DNA from: Xaviernesmea oryzae
GTDB taxonomy: Bacteria; Pseudomonadota; Alphaproteobacteria; Rhizobiales; Rhizobiaceae
NCBI RefSeq assembly: GCF_900177415.1
Contig: NZ_FXAF01000003.1
Location: 186,001-250,000 of the forward strand
Length of the DNA: 64,000 bases
Direction of reading: 5' to 3'
Each line of letters opens with the position of its first letter. Position 1 is the stretch's first letter. This document shows positions 45,907 through 54,815 of this stretch, in pieces. The notes beneath the pieces are model-generated. The model was given only the letters and a program-made list of their open reading frames with translations, was not told the DNA's origin and ran no database searches. The translations under genes were made by a program, and so were the position numbers.

Positions 45907-46603
45907 AATCGAGAACCTCTCGGCCGGCTATGGCCCGACACGCGTGATCGAGGGCGTCTCCTTCTCCGTGCCCGCCGGTTCGCGGCTGGCGGTGCTCGGC
46001 CGCAACGGCGTTGGCAAGACCAGCCTGCTTGCCACGCTCGCCGGCCAGACCCGGCGCTATCACGGTGAAATCCGTCTTGGCGGCCGCGACATAGCAAACG
46101 AGCCGAGTGCGGCCCGGGCGCTCGCGGGCCTCGGCTACGTGCCGCAGACCCGCGACGTTTTCCCGACGCTGACGGTCGAGGAGAACCTGTTCGTCGGATT
46201 GAAGCACCGGCCGAAGGACGCAATCTCGGAGGCCTACGACATGTTTCCGCGGCTGAAGGAGCGGCGGAAGAACCTCGGCAGGCAGCTTTCCGGCGGCGAA
46301 CAGCAGATGCTGTCGACCGCCCGCAGCATCCTGGGCCGACCGGCCGTGCTTCTGCTCGACGAGCCGCTGGAAGGGCTGGCGCCGGTCATCTGCGAGGAAC
46401 TGATGGCGGCGTTCTCCACGCTCGCCGGGTCCGGCGAAATGACCATTCTGCTCGTCGAACAGCGCATCCAGAGCGCGCTCGATTTCGCCGACGGCGTCAT
46501 CATCCTGGAACGCGGCCGCATCGCCTGGCAGGGCACGCCGCAAGCGCTCGCCGCCGATCACGGTACGGTCGAACGGCTCCTCGGCGTCGGCGGCCTGCAT
46601 TGA
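45887..46603 (+). CDS. ABC transporter ATPase, LivF type
   Basis: This 238-residue ATPase starts at ATG 45887, inside the last codons of the LivG-type gene, with GGGGA upstream. Walker A is GRNGVGKTS, the signature is LSGGEQQMLSTARS and Walker B VLLLDEPLEGLAP. It completes the two-ATPase set of the LivHMGF-type importer. The operon ends 33 bases before the convergent hydrolase gene. Confidence 0.94.
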   Translation: MPAASLEIENLSAGYGPTRVIEGVSFSVPAGSRLAVLGRNGVGKTSLLATLAGQTRRYHGEIRLGGRDIANEPSAARALAGLGYVPQTRDVFPTLTVEENLFVGLKHRPKDAISEAYDMFPRLKERRKNLGRQLSGGEQQMLSTARSILGRPAVLLLDEPLEGLAPVICEELMAAFSTLAGSGEMTILLVEQRIQSALDFADGVIILERGRIAWQGTPQALAADHGTVERLLGVGGLH

Positions 46604-46636
46604 AGAGTGCAGGCCGACTGCGTTCCCCTCGACCTG

Positions 46637-47452
46637 TCACGCCCCAGCCGCCTTCACCAGTTCTTTCAGATGCCCGGCAATAGTTGCGGGCACTTCGAGC
46701 GGCGTGAAATGCCGCACGCCGTCCATGATGAAGAGCGATGCGTCGGGGATGTTTTCGGCCATGGCGCGGGCCATTTCAGGCGGGGTCGCATAGTCCTCCG
46801 TGCCGACGGCGATGCGGCAGGGGAAGGCGAATTTCGGGAGAGCAGCGCGCAGATCGGCATTGCCGAGCATGGCGCAGGTCGCCGCGTAAGCCGGCAGATC
46901 GTTCTTCAGGAAAACGCCGATCGCCTTTTCGACCACGTCCGGATTGGCCTCGCGGAAACTATCGCTGAACCAGCGGGTCTTCTGGAAGCCGACGAGTGCG
47001 CCCATGCCTTCGGCAAGTGCCTTGTCGGCGCGCTCCGCCCAGGCTTTCGGAGCATCCTCGCCATACCAGGCGGTCGTGTCGAAAAGGCCGAGCGCTTCGA
47101 CGCGATGCGGATGGCCGGCGGCGAAGGCAAGCGCCACGCAGCCGCCCATGGAGGCGCCGGCAACCACGGCCGTAGGCCAGCCGATATGATCCATCAGATC
47201 GGCGAGGTCGTCGGCGAAAAGCTCGACGCTGTAGGGGCCGGCGGGCTTGCCGGACGCGCCGTGGCCGCGGCAGTCGTAAATCAGGGCGTCGGCGAAACCG
47301 TCGAGCGCTGCCGCCGTCGGCTCCCAGAAGGTCTTGTCCATGGCAAGCGAATGCACGAGCGCGACACGCCCCCGGCCGCTTCCCTTCACCAGGCGGTAGG
47401 AGATCTCGGTGCCGTCGCGGGTGGTTGCGATGCTGTTCAACGGGTCATTCAC
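46637..47452 (-). CDS. Alpha/beta hydrolase, PcaD-like (second lactonase-type hydrolase)
   Basis: This 271-residue hydrolase has the PcaD-like plan: oxyanion region ALVHSLAMDKTFW, nucleophile Ser in GASMGG (about residue 100), Asp in GTEDYATPP and His in GVRHFTPLE (about residue 250). I chose the GTG start at 47452 because AGGAGG lies seven bases upstream; ATG codons farther upstream give unrelated residues. It is separate from pcaD and transcribed toward the LivF gene. It could hydrolyse an enol-lactone or ester from the neighbouring catabolic genes, and the shared operator motif at 47486-47495 supports that. Confidence 0.85.
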   Translation of the reverse strand: MNDPLNSIATTRDGTEISYRLVKGSGRGRVALVHSLAMDKTFWEPTAAALDGFADALIYDCRGHGASGKPAGPYSVELFADDLADLMDHIGWPTAVVAGASMGGCVALAFAAGHPHRVEALGLFDTTAWYGEDAPKAWAERADKALAEGMGALVGFQKTRWFSDSFREANPDVVEKAIGVFLKNDLPAYAATCAMLGNADLRAALPKFAFPCRIAVGTEDYATPPEMARAMAENIPDASLFIMDGVRHFTPLEVPATIAGHLKELVKAAGA

Positions 47453-47485
47453 TTCGAAATCCTCCTGGATGCGTCTTCCATCATA

Positions 47486-47495
47486 TTGTATGACG
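47486..47495 (-). promoter_or_regulatory. Candidate FCD-GntR operator, hydrolase copy (CGTCATACAA on minus strand)
   Basis: This 10-mer is one of five similar sites upstream of genes in 46637-64000; it differs from TGTCATACAA only at the first base. It sits 34 bases before the GTG start of the hydrolase and overlaps a longer dyad ATGATCGTCAT. Confidence 0.5.
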
Positions 47496-47564
47496 ATCAT
47501 ATAAAACGGATCAAGCCTCGGAGACAACAGCCGATCTGACGATTGCCGTTGATCAGTGTGGGAT

Positions 47565-48509
47565 TCAGTCGGTGGCGGAAAGCGCCAGCCCCTCGGTCCC
47601 GGTTTCCTCGGCAAGCTGGCGGGAGACCTGTGCGAGCTGGCGGCGCAGCCATTTGTGGGCGGGAAGATCGGTACGCACGTCGCTCCAGACGGCCGTCGCA
47701 GAAACCCGCATGTTCGGCACCGGCACGGGGCAGAAGTAGAAACGCGATGGATCGAAGATCGGCGCCATCTTCTCGAACACCAATACGATGAGATCGGACC
47801 GGGAAACGATCGCCGGTGCGGCCAGGAACTGATGGACCGTAGTCGCGACGCGCCGCTTCAGGCCGGCCTGCGCCAGGAACCGGTCGGCGCGGCTCACGTC
47901 GCTCATGCCGGGCTTGACGGCAAGCTGGTCGGCAGCCAGGAACTCGTCGAGTGTGATCGGAAGGCCGGCGAGCGGGTGGCCCTGCCGCATCATGCAGAGA
48001 TATTTGTCCTCGAAGAGAGCCATGTGCTTGAAGCGGCGCGGCAAGTTGGGGATGACACCGACGGCGAGGTCGATTTCGCTGCTGTCGAGCAGCGCCGGCA
48101 GCTCCTCGTTCGGCCGTGACTGGATCTGGAGGCCGACCCGGGGTGCTACGCGGCCGATATGTTCGATCAGCAGCGGCAGCAGCACCACCGAGGCATGGTC
48201 GGATACCGCGAGGCTGAACGTCCAGTCGGGGTCACCCGGTTCGAAGGCGGTCGGCTCCAGCGCCTCCTCGATCTGCCGCATGGCTGCCTGAATGGGCCCG
48301 GCGATTTCCAGCGCCCGCGGGGTTGGGCGCATGCCGTCTGCCGTGCGCAGGAAGAGCCGGTCGTTCAGGAGCAGCCGCAGGCGGTTGAGCGCGTTCGACA
48401 GGGCCGGCTGCGACATGCCGAGCCGTTCGGCGGCGCGGCTGACGCTGCCTTCCGCGATCATGGCATCGAAGACCACCAGGAGCTTGAGATCAATGTTCGC
48501 CAAATTCAT
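47565..48509 (-). CDS. LysR-type transcriptional regulator
   Basis: This 314-residue protein starts MNLANIDLKLLVVFDAMIAE and has the helix-turn-helix SVSRAAERLGMSQPALSNAL, of the branch that includes NodD and NahR. The effector domain is about residues 95-300. The ATG at 48509 is chosen by family alignment; the ribosome site is weak. It is divergent from the TctA-TctB gene, which it may activate. Confidence 0.92.
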   Translation of the reverse strand: MNLANIDLKLLVVFDAMIAEGSVSRAAERLGMSQPALSNALNRLRLLLNDRLFLRTADGMRPTPRALEIAGPIQAAMRQIEEALEPTAFEPGDPDWTFSLAVSDHASVVLLPLLIEHIGRVAPRVGLQIQSRPNEELPALLDSSEIDLAVGVIPNLPRRFKHMALFEDKYLCMMRQGHPLAGLPITLDEFLAADQLAVKPGMSDVSRADRFLAQAGLKRRVATTVHQFLAAPAIVSRSDLIVLVFEKMAPIFDPSRFYFCPVPVPNMRVSATAVWSDVRTDLPAHKWLRRQLAQVSRQLAEETGTEGLALSATD

Positions 48510-48569
48510 ATGGATGATAATACTCTTCGCTTTTTGAATTTGCCAATGGCTGCCTGGTCGGTCCAACAT

Positions 48570-48579
48570 TGTCGTACAA
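48570..48579 (+). promoter_or_regulatory. Candidate FCD-GntR operator, LysR/tct copy (TGTCGTACAA)
   Basis: One base differs from TGTCATACAA. It lies in the 265-base divergent region between the LysR gene (start 48509) and the TctA-TctB gene (start 48775), so it could control either. This gap also holds AT-rich stretches that suggest promoters in both directions. Confidence 0.45.
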
Positions 48580-48774
48580 AAATACAATACTACACAAGCG
48601 CGTGTGACGGGAAATCACGTGTGCGAGTGCATGCGTATTTGGACGGCCCCTCGACCCGAGGCGTTTTGCTGGCGGATGCCGTCCCCGGGTGATAGCTCCG
48701 GAAACGAGGGAGGAGGCGCTCGGAAAGCGCTAACGAACAATGAGCCTCGCGGGCCGCGGGGCGGTGGAGGACTT

Positions 48775-50856
48775 ATGCATCTTCTGGAACAGGCCATGGC
48801 GGCGTTTACGGTCATCTTCGACCCGATGCGCTTCCTGATCATCATGCTGGGTTGCGTACTCGGCCTTTTCATCGGGGTCATACCCGGCATCGGCGGTCTG
48901 GCGGGCATGGCTCTGCTTCTGCCGTTCACCTATACGATGGACCCCTATACGGCGCTCGCCTTTTTGATCGGCATGTGGGCGGTGACGCCGACGGCCGATA
49001 CCATCCCCTCCATCCTGATCGGGGTGCCGGGAGCCGCCGGCTCGGCGGCGACCGTCATGGACGGTTATCCGATGGCCCGCCGCGGTGAAGGCGGACGGGC
49101 GCTCGGCGCGTCCTACACGGCCTCATTGATCGGCGGCATTTTCGGCGCCGTCCTGCTTGGTCTGGCGATCCCGATCCTGCGCCCCTTCATGATGGCCTTC
49201 GGCACCCCGGAGCTTCTGGCGCTCTGCGTGCTCGGCCTGACGCTTGTCGCAGCCGTCAGCCAGGGCAACATGATGAAAGGCCTCGTGGCCGCCTGTTTCG
49301 GCGTCGTCATCGCTTCCGTCGGTGACGAGGCGCAGACCGGCGAACTGCGCTGGACCTTCGATTCCATCTATCTCTGGGAAGGTGTTCCGCTCGAAGCGCT
49401 GGTGCTCGGCCTCTTCGCCGTGCCGGAACTGATCGAACTCGGCGCAGCGCGCCAGTCGGTCGCGCTGCACAAGAGCGAGAGCATCGTGCGCGACCAGTTC
49501 CGTGGTGTGAAGGACGCGATCCAGAACATCCGCCTCGTCTTCCAGAGCTCCTGGCTCGGCGCGATCCTGGGTTCGGTTCCCGGTCTCGGCGGTCCGGCGA
49601 TCGACTGGATCGCCTACGGTTCGGCGGCGAAGTCGGTCAAGGGCGGCACCGAGAGCTTCGGCAAGGGCGACGTGCGTGGCGTCATCGCCTGCGAGGCGGC
49701 CAACAATTCCCGCGAAGGCGGCGCGCTCATCCCGACGCTCGCCTTCGGCATTCCGGCAAGCGCCACCATGGCCATCCTGCTCGGCGCCTTCATGATGCAC
49801 GGCATCCAGCCAGGCCCGAAACTGCTCACCGAGCAGCTCGACATCACCTATACGATCGTCTGGAGCCTGATGATCGCCAATATCATCGGCGTGCTCATCT
49901 GTTTCGCCTTCGTGTCGCAGCTTGCCAAGCTGGCGCTGGTGCCGGCCGGCATCCTGGTGCCGACGGTGCTCGCGATCGTCTTCATCGGGGCCTATTCGGC
50001 CACCCGCGACATCGGCGATATCATCGTGCTCCTGATCTTCTCGGTGATCGGCTGGGGCATGAAGCGCTTCGGCTGGGCGCGCGCGCCCGTGCTGCTCGGC
50101 CTCGTGCTCGGCGGCCTGGTGGAGCAGTACCTGTTCATCTCCACCAGCCGTTACGGTTCCGACTGGCTCACCCGTCCCGGCGTTGTCCTCATCCTGGCGA
50201 TCCCGGTTCTCTATTTCGCCTACAGTGCGGCAAAATTCTTCCTGAAGCGCCGCACGCCGGCTCTCGCTCCGGTCGGGGCTGCCGTCAGCGAACCGGCGCC
50301 GCCGAAACAGGCGGAGCCGGCCGGCCCGATTTCCCTGGTCGACCGAATCATGCTGCCGGGCATGTGGATCCTCGCCGCGATCCTCTTCGCGACGGCGCTC
50401 GCCACCTCGACCGAATGGGCGCTTGCCGCAAGGCTGATGCCGCAGACGGTCTCCGCGGTCGGTCTTTTCGTGGTGATTTGCTCCGGGATCGGCATTTACA
50501 TGAAGAAGCGGGCCGGCGAGACGATCGTCAAGCCGCGCAAGGTAACCGAAGCCGATCCGCTGGAAGCCATGCCGGACCGCGAGCTCTACAAGCGCATGGG
50601 CATCATGTTCGCCTGGGTGCTTTCGGTCTTCGTGGGCACGCTGCTGATCGGCCTGCTACCGACGCTGCTCGTCTTCATGATCGGCTACATGCGCTTCGAG
50701 GGCCGGCAACCCTGGATCCGCACGCTGACGATCGCAATCGTCATCTGGATCGCCATGTTCATCCTCTTCGACAACCTTTTGAACATGCCCTGGCCGCAGT
50801 CCTACTTGGGCGATGCCTTCCCGGCGCTGCGCACGATGGTCTCGGATATCATCTGA
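48775..50856 (+). CDS. Tripartite tricarboxylate transporter, fused TctA-TctB protein
   Basis: This 693-residue protein joins a large TctA domain (about 1-500, with PGIGGLAGMALLLPF, GAYSATRDIGDI and many helices) to a TctB-like small membrane domain (about 540-693, four helices starting at MLPGMWILAAILF). Normally these are two genes of about 500 and 150 residues. The ATG at 48775 has GGAGG five bases upstream; upstream codons give no homology. The periplasmic partner TctC is encoded at 53525-54568 on the opposite strand. Substrate class: carboxylates or aromatic acids. Confidence 0.92.
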   Translation: MHLLEQAMAAFTVIFDPMRFLIIMLGCVLGLFIGVIPGIGGLAGMALLLPFTYTMDPYTALAFLIGMWAVTPTADTIPSILIGVPGAAGSAATVMDGYPMARRGEGGRALGASYTASLIGGIFGAVLLGLAIPILRPFMMAFGTPELLALCVLGLTLVAAVSQGNMMKGLVAACFGVVIASVGDEAQTGELRWTFDSIYLWEGVPLEALVLGLFAVPELIELGAARQSVALHKSESIVRDQFRGVKDAIQNIRLVFQSSWLGAILGSVPGLGGPAIDWIAYGSAAKSVKGGTESFGKGDVRGVIACEAANNSREGGALIPTLAFGIPASATMAILLGAFMMHGIQPGPKLLTEQLDITYTIVWSLMIANIIGVLICFAFVSQLAKLALVPAGILVPTVLAIVFIGAYSATRDIGDIIVLLIFSVIGWGMKRFGWARAPVLLGLVLGGLVEQYLFISTSRYGSDWLTRPGVVLILAIPVLYFAYSAAKFFLKRRTPALAPVGAAVSEPAPPKQAEPAGPISLVDRIMLPGMWILAAILFATALATSTEWALAARLMPQTVSAVGLFVVICSGIGIYMKKRAGETIVKPRKVTEADPLEAMPDRELYKRMGIMFAWVLSVFVGTLLIGLLPTLLVFMIGYMRFEGRQPWIRTLTIAIVIWIAMFILFDNLLNMPWPQSYLGDAFPALRTMVSDII

Positions 50857-50872
50857 GGCACGGTCATTCGAA

Positions 50873-50910
50873 CTGAAAAGGCCGGAACGGCGCCGTTCCG
50901 GCCTTTTCAG
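50873..50910. terminator. Perfect long palindrome, likely terminator of the Tct gene
   Basis: The sequence is a perfect inverted repeat of two 19-base arms (50873-50891 and 50892-50910, centre GGCGCC), starting 17 bases after the Tct stop codon. With four terminal A and T residues on each side it should work as a bidirectional intrinsic terminator. Confidence 0.8.
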
Positions 50911-50989
50911 TTACCTGCTTTTGTAGGTTACGGAGCACCACGGAAAATCGCAACCGATACTATCGCTGAGCAAGAGTAAGCAGCTTGAG

Positions 50990-51400
50990 CTAGATCGTGA
51001 AATCCCTAGGCTTAGCAGGCTGCACCATTCCGGCATTTGACACTTTAGCGGACTCAAGAGATCCCAGGTCAAGCATCTTCCCTGCGAGGTTGAAAACACG
51101 ACCTTCAAATTGTACGCGGAAGGTATTGAGGTCTTCACCGGCTTTGAGGCGCTCGGCTGCTATCTGCTCTTGAAGTGTGAAATTGGCCAAGAGATAGTCC
51201 CGATTTGACATATGCACTTGCTTTTTCTGTAGCGCATCAGCCTCGGCCAACAAGCTGGTCAGCTTGTCCGACTGCGTCTGGCTTGACGATGTGGTCGGTT
51301 GTCCCATTTGATCAGCGAAACCGGTGTTAGAGTTCTTCCGATTCACTTCGGCATATCGCTGCATTGTCGAAAAGTAAGGCATTGAGCTAATTGTCGTCAT
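50990..51400 (-). CDS. Hypothetical protein of unusual composition, 136 aa
   Basis: I do not recognise this family. The 136-residue product is hydrophilic, with the Gln/Ser/Thr-rich stretch NRKNSNTGFADQMGQPTTSSS near the N terminus and a helical region (KLTSLLAEADALQKKQ, then NFTLQEQIAAERLKAG) behind it. A strong ribosome site GGGAGAG precedes the ATG at 51400. Two 60-base rows that I counted (50941-51060) are 48 and 52 percent GC, against 67 percent in a row of the flanking tct gene, so it is probably a recent arrival. It is isolated between terminators. Confidence 0.65.
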   Translation of the reverse strand: MTTISSMPYFSTMQRYAEVNRKNSNTGFADQMGQPTTSSSQTQSDKLTSLLAEADALQKKQVHMSNRDYLLANFTLQEQIAAERLKAGEDLNTFRVQFEGRVFNLAGKMLDLGSLESAKVSNAGMVQPAKPRDFTI

Positions 51401-51612
51401 GGCTGCTGTCTCTCCCTGAGGTCAAGACAACTCTCTCATGCAAACCCTGCGTCGAGCTTGTATTGTGCATCAACTCGAATGACGCCAACCCTTGCGGAAC
51501 GAGAGGCAGACGAAGCCTCATGAGTGAAAAGAAGCGCCGCCGGCTGGCCAAAACCTGATAGAAATTCCGGAGGTGCTTCGGAAAGAGGTTTGCGGCGGTG
51601 AAAATGGGGCTC
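51401..51612. other. Intergenic stretch, nothing recognised
   Basis: The region upstream of the hypothetical gene 50990-51400 and downstream of the ThDP enzyme gene holds the promoter of the former but no credible gene or repeat. Confidence 0.4.
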
Positions 51613-51641
51613 AAAAAAAGCCCCGCTTGGCGAGCGGGGCT
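51613..51641 (-). terminator. Intrinsic terminator of the ThDP enzyme gene
   Basis: AGCCCCGCT (51619-51627) pairs with AGCGGGGCT (51633-51641) around a 5-base loop. On the minus strand it is followed by CTTTTTTTGA-like T residues (51613-51618), 24 bases after the ThDP gene stop codon. This is a textbook intrinsic terminator. Confidence 0.88.
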
Positions 51642-51664
51642 GAGGCACTGGGAGCTCTATTCGG

Positions 51665-53434
51665 TCAAGCGAGTTCGACCATCGGGTCGCGGCAATATTC
51701 CGGCGGGACGCGGACGTCGATCACCCAGGGCTGGCCGGCCTTCACCTTCTCGATGCCGCGCGTGAGCGCGTCGGCGAGGTCGGCGATGTCGGTGATCGGG
51801 CCTTCGCCGTCGATGCCCTGCGCCTTCGCCAGCATCAGCAGGTCCGGGACCGGATCCTGCAGGCGCTGGCCCACCCAGGCGTTTTCCGGCGGACGGCCAC
51901 GGCTCACCGCCACCTGAGCCTGGTGATGCTCGTCGTTGAAATAGGAATTGTTGTTGGAGATGACGTAGAGCAGCGGGATGCCCTGCGACGCCGCACTCCA
52001 CAGCGCCGTATTGCCCATGGTGAAATCGCCGTCGCCGACGATCGCGACCGGCACGCGCGGGGACTTCATGTCGCGAAGCGCCAGCGCCGCGCCGATGCCG
52101 ATGCTGGGACCGGAGCCCACGCCGCCGCCGCCGTTATGGCCGAGGTAGTCGTGCGGATGCTCCAGCTCGTTGGCATTCACCGGCCAGCCGAGCGGACGCG
52201 AGGTGAGGCAGACATCGATGTCGCGCGTCACCTTGTTGAAGACCTTGGCGAGGTCCATCAGGCTGATCTCGCCGGAGGTCTTCGAAGGCTCCGCATCAAG
52301 GCGGCGCTTTTCATATTTCTTCGGCGCGGGCAGGCGTGGGGTCAATGCTTCAAGCAGCCGCGAGACGGCGGTTTCCGGCACGGTGGGCAGGTTGACGTCC
52401 ACGGCCGGCAGGCCCTGGTAATCCATGTTCCAGCCGCGGTGGATGTTGAAGTCGTTCGAGACGCTGATGACCGGGGCGCTCGGATTTCCGGCCGGAAAGA
52501 CCTGGTTCATGGTGCCTGCGAGATCGAGCCAGTCGAGCGACAGGATCGCGTCTGCTTCCGTCAGGTGCTTGAGCAGGTTCTTGGAAAGCTTCCAGCCGGT
52601 CTCGCCGATGAACAGCGGGTGGGTGGTCGGGAAGCTCGTCGCCAGCTTCACATGCGTCAGCACCTTGGCGCCGATGAGTTCGGTGAGCTTGACCCGATCG
52701 GCCCAGCCTTCCTCGCTGCGCGAGGTGCGGCCGCAGAGGATGACGGGGCGCTTCGCCCTGGCGAGGATTTCGACGGCCTCTTCCAGATCGCGGCGCGGCG
52801 GCTCGGGGTCGGCCGGCGCCTTGAAGCGGGAGATGTCGTGCAGCGCCGGAACCTTGTCGAGCTCCATTTCCTGCACGGTGACGTCGAGGTTCACATAGGT
52901 GGGGCCGGAGGGACGGGCGGTCGAAAGCATGGCGGCGCGACGGATCGATTCGACCGCCGCTTCCGGCGAGGCGGGTTCGTCGTCCCATTTGGTGAAGTCG
53001 CGGACAAGACCGCCCTGGTCGATCGTGCAGTGGATCCACTCGATCCAGGGCCGGCGCTTGGTGGCGTCGAGCGGGCCGGTGGCGCCGATTACGACGACCG
53101 GCACGCGGTCGCACCAGGCGTCGAAAATGCCCATCGTGGCATGCATCAGGCCGACATTCGAATGGACCGCAGCGGCAAGCGGCCTGTCGGTGATCTTCGC
53201 CCAGCCTTGCGCGATGCCGATCGCGTGCTCCTCGTGCATGCACAGGATGATCTTCGGCTTTTCGTTGCCGAGATAGTTGACCAGGCTGTCGTGCAGATGA
53301 CGGTAGCTCGCTCCGGGATTGAGGCAGATATAGGGGAAACCCTGTTCCCGGATCGCCGCGGCGATCAGGTCGCTGCCGTATTTGGGCGCACCGGTTTCAA
53401 CCGGGACGAAATGCTTCGTGCCCTGGTGGTCCAT
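51665..53434 (-). CDS. ThDP-dependent lyase/decarboxylase (acetolactate synthase / benzoylformate decarboxylase superfamily)
   Basis: This 589-residue enzyme has the three-domain ThDP fold: an N-terminal pyrimidine domain (about 15-190, catalytic Glu in MHEEHAIGIAQG), a central domain (about 205-350) and a C-terminal pyrophosphate domain with the motif GDGDFTMGN...VISNNNSYFND (about residues 470-505). Start ATG 53434 has AGGAG upstream. Members decarboxylate or ligate 2-oxo acids; oxalyl-CoA decarboxylase, benzoylformate decarboxylase and acetolactate synthase are relatives. The neighbouring UbiD/UbiX and Tct genes suggest action on a 2-oxo acid from an aromatic pathway, not amino acid synthesis. 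Confidence 0.88.
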   Translation of the reverse strand: MDHQGTKHFVPVETGAPKYGSDLIAAAIREQGFPYICLNPGASYRHLHDSLVNYLGNEKPKIILCMHEEHAIGIAQGWAKITDRPLAAAVHSNVGLMHATMGIFDAWCDRVPVVVIGATGPLDATKRRPWIEWIHCTIDQGGLVRDFTKWDDEPASPEAAVESIRRAAMLSTARPSGPTYVNLDVTVQEMELDKVPALHDISRFKAPADPEPPRRDLEEAVEILARAKRPVILCGRTSRSEEGWADRVKLTELIGAKVLTHVKLATSFPTTHPLFIGETGWKLSKNLLKHLTEADAILSLDWLDLAGTMNQVFPAGNPSAPVISVSNDFNIHRGWNMDYQGLPAVDVNLPTVPETAVSRLLEALTPRLPAPKKYEKRRLDAEPSKTSGEISLMDLAKVFNKVTRDIDVCLTSRPLGWPVNANELEHPHDYLGHNGGGGVGSGPSIGIGAALALRDMKSPRVPVAIVGDGDFTMGNTALWSAASQGIPLLYVISNNNSYFNDEHHQAQVAVSRGRPPENAWVGQRLQDPVPDLLMLAKAQGIDGEGPITDIADLADALTRGIEKVKAGQPWVIDVRVPPEYCRDPMVELA

Positions 53435-53524
53435 GGTCGGACTCCTCGAATTTTTTGGAACGGAAAAGACAAAAACGCCCGAAGGCAAAAACCGCGCGGT
53501 GTGGGCGCCGCGCGGTTGATCGCA

Positions 53525-54568
53525 TCAGTTATTGAAGCCGTCTGCGATCGCCTTCTGAAGTGTCGCGACCACTTCCGGCGGCGTGGAGATGATCCTCTTG
53601 ACGATCTCGTCGACCTCCTTGCCGGTCATCGGCACGATCGGGATCGAGCGGGCCTTGGCGTCGGCGAGGAAATCCGGATCCTTCATCAGCTCGTCGAACG
53701 CCTTGGAAAGGCCTTCGATCCGATCTTCCGGAGTGCCGGGCGGGGTCATCAGTGCGCGGCCGATATCGCCGCCGGCGCCGAAGAATTCGATCGCCTGCTT
53801 CTTGGCGGGATCGTTGGTCAGCTCGACGGCCGTCGGGGTGTTCGGCAGGTCCGGCAGGCGCTTTTCGGAGAACTGGACGACCGGGACGACATCGCCTGCG
53901 GCAAGCTGCTGGGCGTAGTTCACCGACCAGTTGGCCCAGACGGTGGTGGTCAGATCCGCTTCGCCGCGGAAGACGGCGAGCGCGCTCGCCGTCGCGCTGT
54001 CGTAGCCGCAGACCATGTTGAACTTGGAGCCGATCAGCGATTTCAGCACCGCTCCGGTCTGGGCGCTTGACGTGGTGCGGCCGGAGCAGCTCACGTTGGC
54101 TTCGGTCTTCAGCGAATCCTCGATCGATTTCACCGGCGAATCCTTGCGGGCCATCATGACCGAGGTCACGTCGGCGGCACGGCCGATGAAGCGCATCTTG
54201 GAAACGTCCCAGCGGCTTTTCTTCGGGTCGAGGACCTGGTCCTGGGCAAGCGATTCCGGCAGGAGCGCCACGATGGTGCCGTCCTTCGGCGCCTTGGTGT
54301 AGAAATGCGCGGCCGCAAGCGAACCGCCGCCGCCGGGCATGCCCTGCACGATCACGGTCGGCTTGCCGGGAATGTGCTTGCCGAAATGCTGGGCGAGCAA
54401 CTGAGCGTAAAGGTCGTAGGAGCCGCCCGGCGGATGGCCGATCAGGATCGTGACGGTCTTGCCGCTATAAAAGTCGGAAACGGCGTCGGCCTGAGCCGAG
54501 AACGCGCCGAAAACGGTGGCACAAGCCGTGGCCGCGGCGACGGTCAAAAGGCGAATCGATTTAAGCAT
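53525..54568 (-). CDS. Tripartite tricarboxylate transporter substrate-binding protein (TctC/Bug family)
   Basis: This 347-residue periplasmic protein has a signal peptide (MLKSIRLLTVAAATACATVF, cleavage near SAQA) and the Bug fold, with FYSGKTVTILIGHPPGGSYD and NMPGGGGSL-like GMPGGGGSLAAAHF. The ribosome site GGGAGGGAG precedes the ATG at 54568. It is the binding protein for the fused TctA-TctB transporter at 48775, although encoded on the opposite strand and separated by two genes. An operator-like motif lies at 54639-54648. Confidence 0.92.
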   Translation of the reverse strand: MLKSIRLLTVAAATACATVFGAFSAQADAVSDFYSGKTVTILIGHPPGGSYDLYAQLLAQHFGKHIPGKPTVIVQGMPGGGGSLAAAHFYTKAPKDGTIVALLPESLAQDQVLDPKKSRWDVSKMRFIGRAADVTSVMMARKDSPVKSIEDSLKTEANVSCSGRTTSSAQTGAVLKSLIGSKFNMVCGYDSATASALAVFRGEADLTTTVWANWSVNYAQQLAAGDVVPVVQFSEKRLPDLPNTPTAVELTNDPAKKQAIEFFGAGGDIGRALMTPPGTPEDRIEGLSKAFDELMKDPDFLADAKARSIPIVPMTGKEVDEIVKRIISTPPEVVATLQKAIADGFNN

Positions 54569-54638
54569 TCAGAACTCCCTCCCTTGGGCCGGCCCTCCCG
54601 GCGCGGTCCCGCATTGGTCAGATACTATGATGATAGTA

Positions 54639-54648
54639 CTGTATGACA
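54639..54648 (-). promoter_or_regulatory. Candidate FCD-GntR operator, tctC copy (TGTCATACAG on minus strand)
   Basis: One base differs from TGTCATACAA. It is 71 bases before the start of the tctC-type gene, and could also serve the divergent gene at 54816. Confidence 0.5.
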
Positions 54649-54815
54649 AAGAATGGGCAAGCGCAACAGGGAAAGCTGATGGCTTCGAGGCACTGTCGAT
54701 GAATGCCACCGCACCGCTTCCGTCGAAAATCAGCGCACTTTTGCTCCCGAAACTTGCCTCCTTTGCGGCCCAGCTGATAAGCGCAGCAGGTCTGGCTTGA
54801 AAAGGGAGAGGCGCT

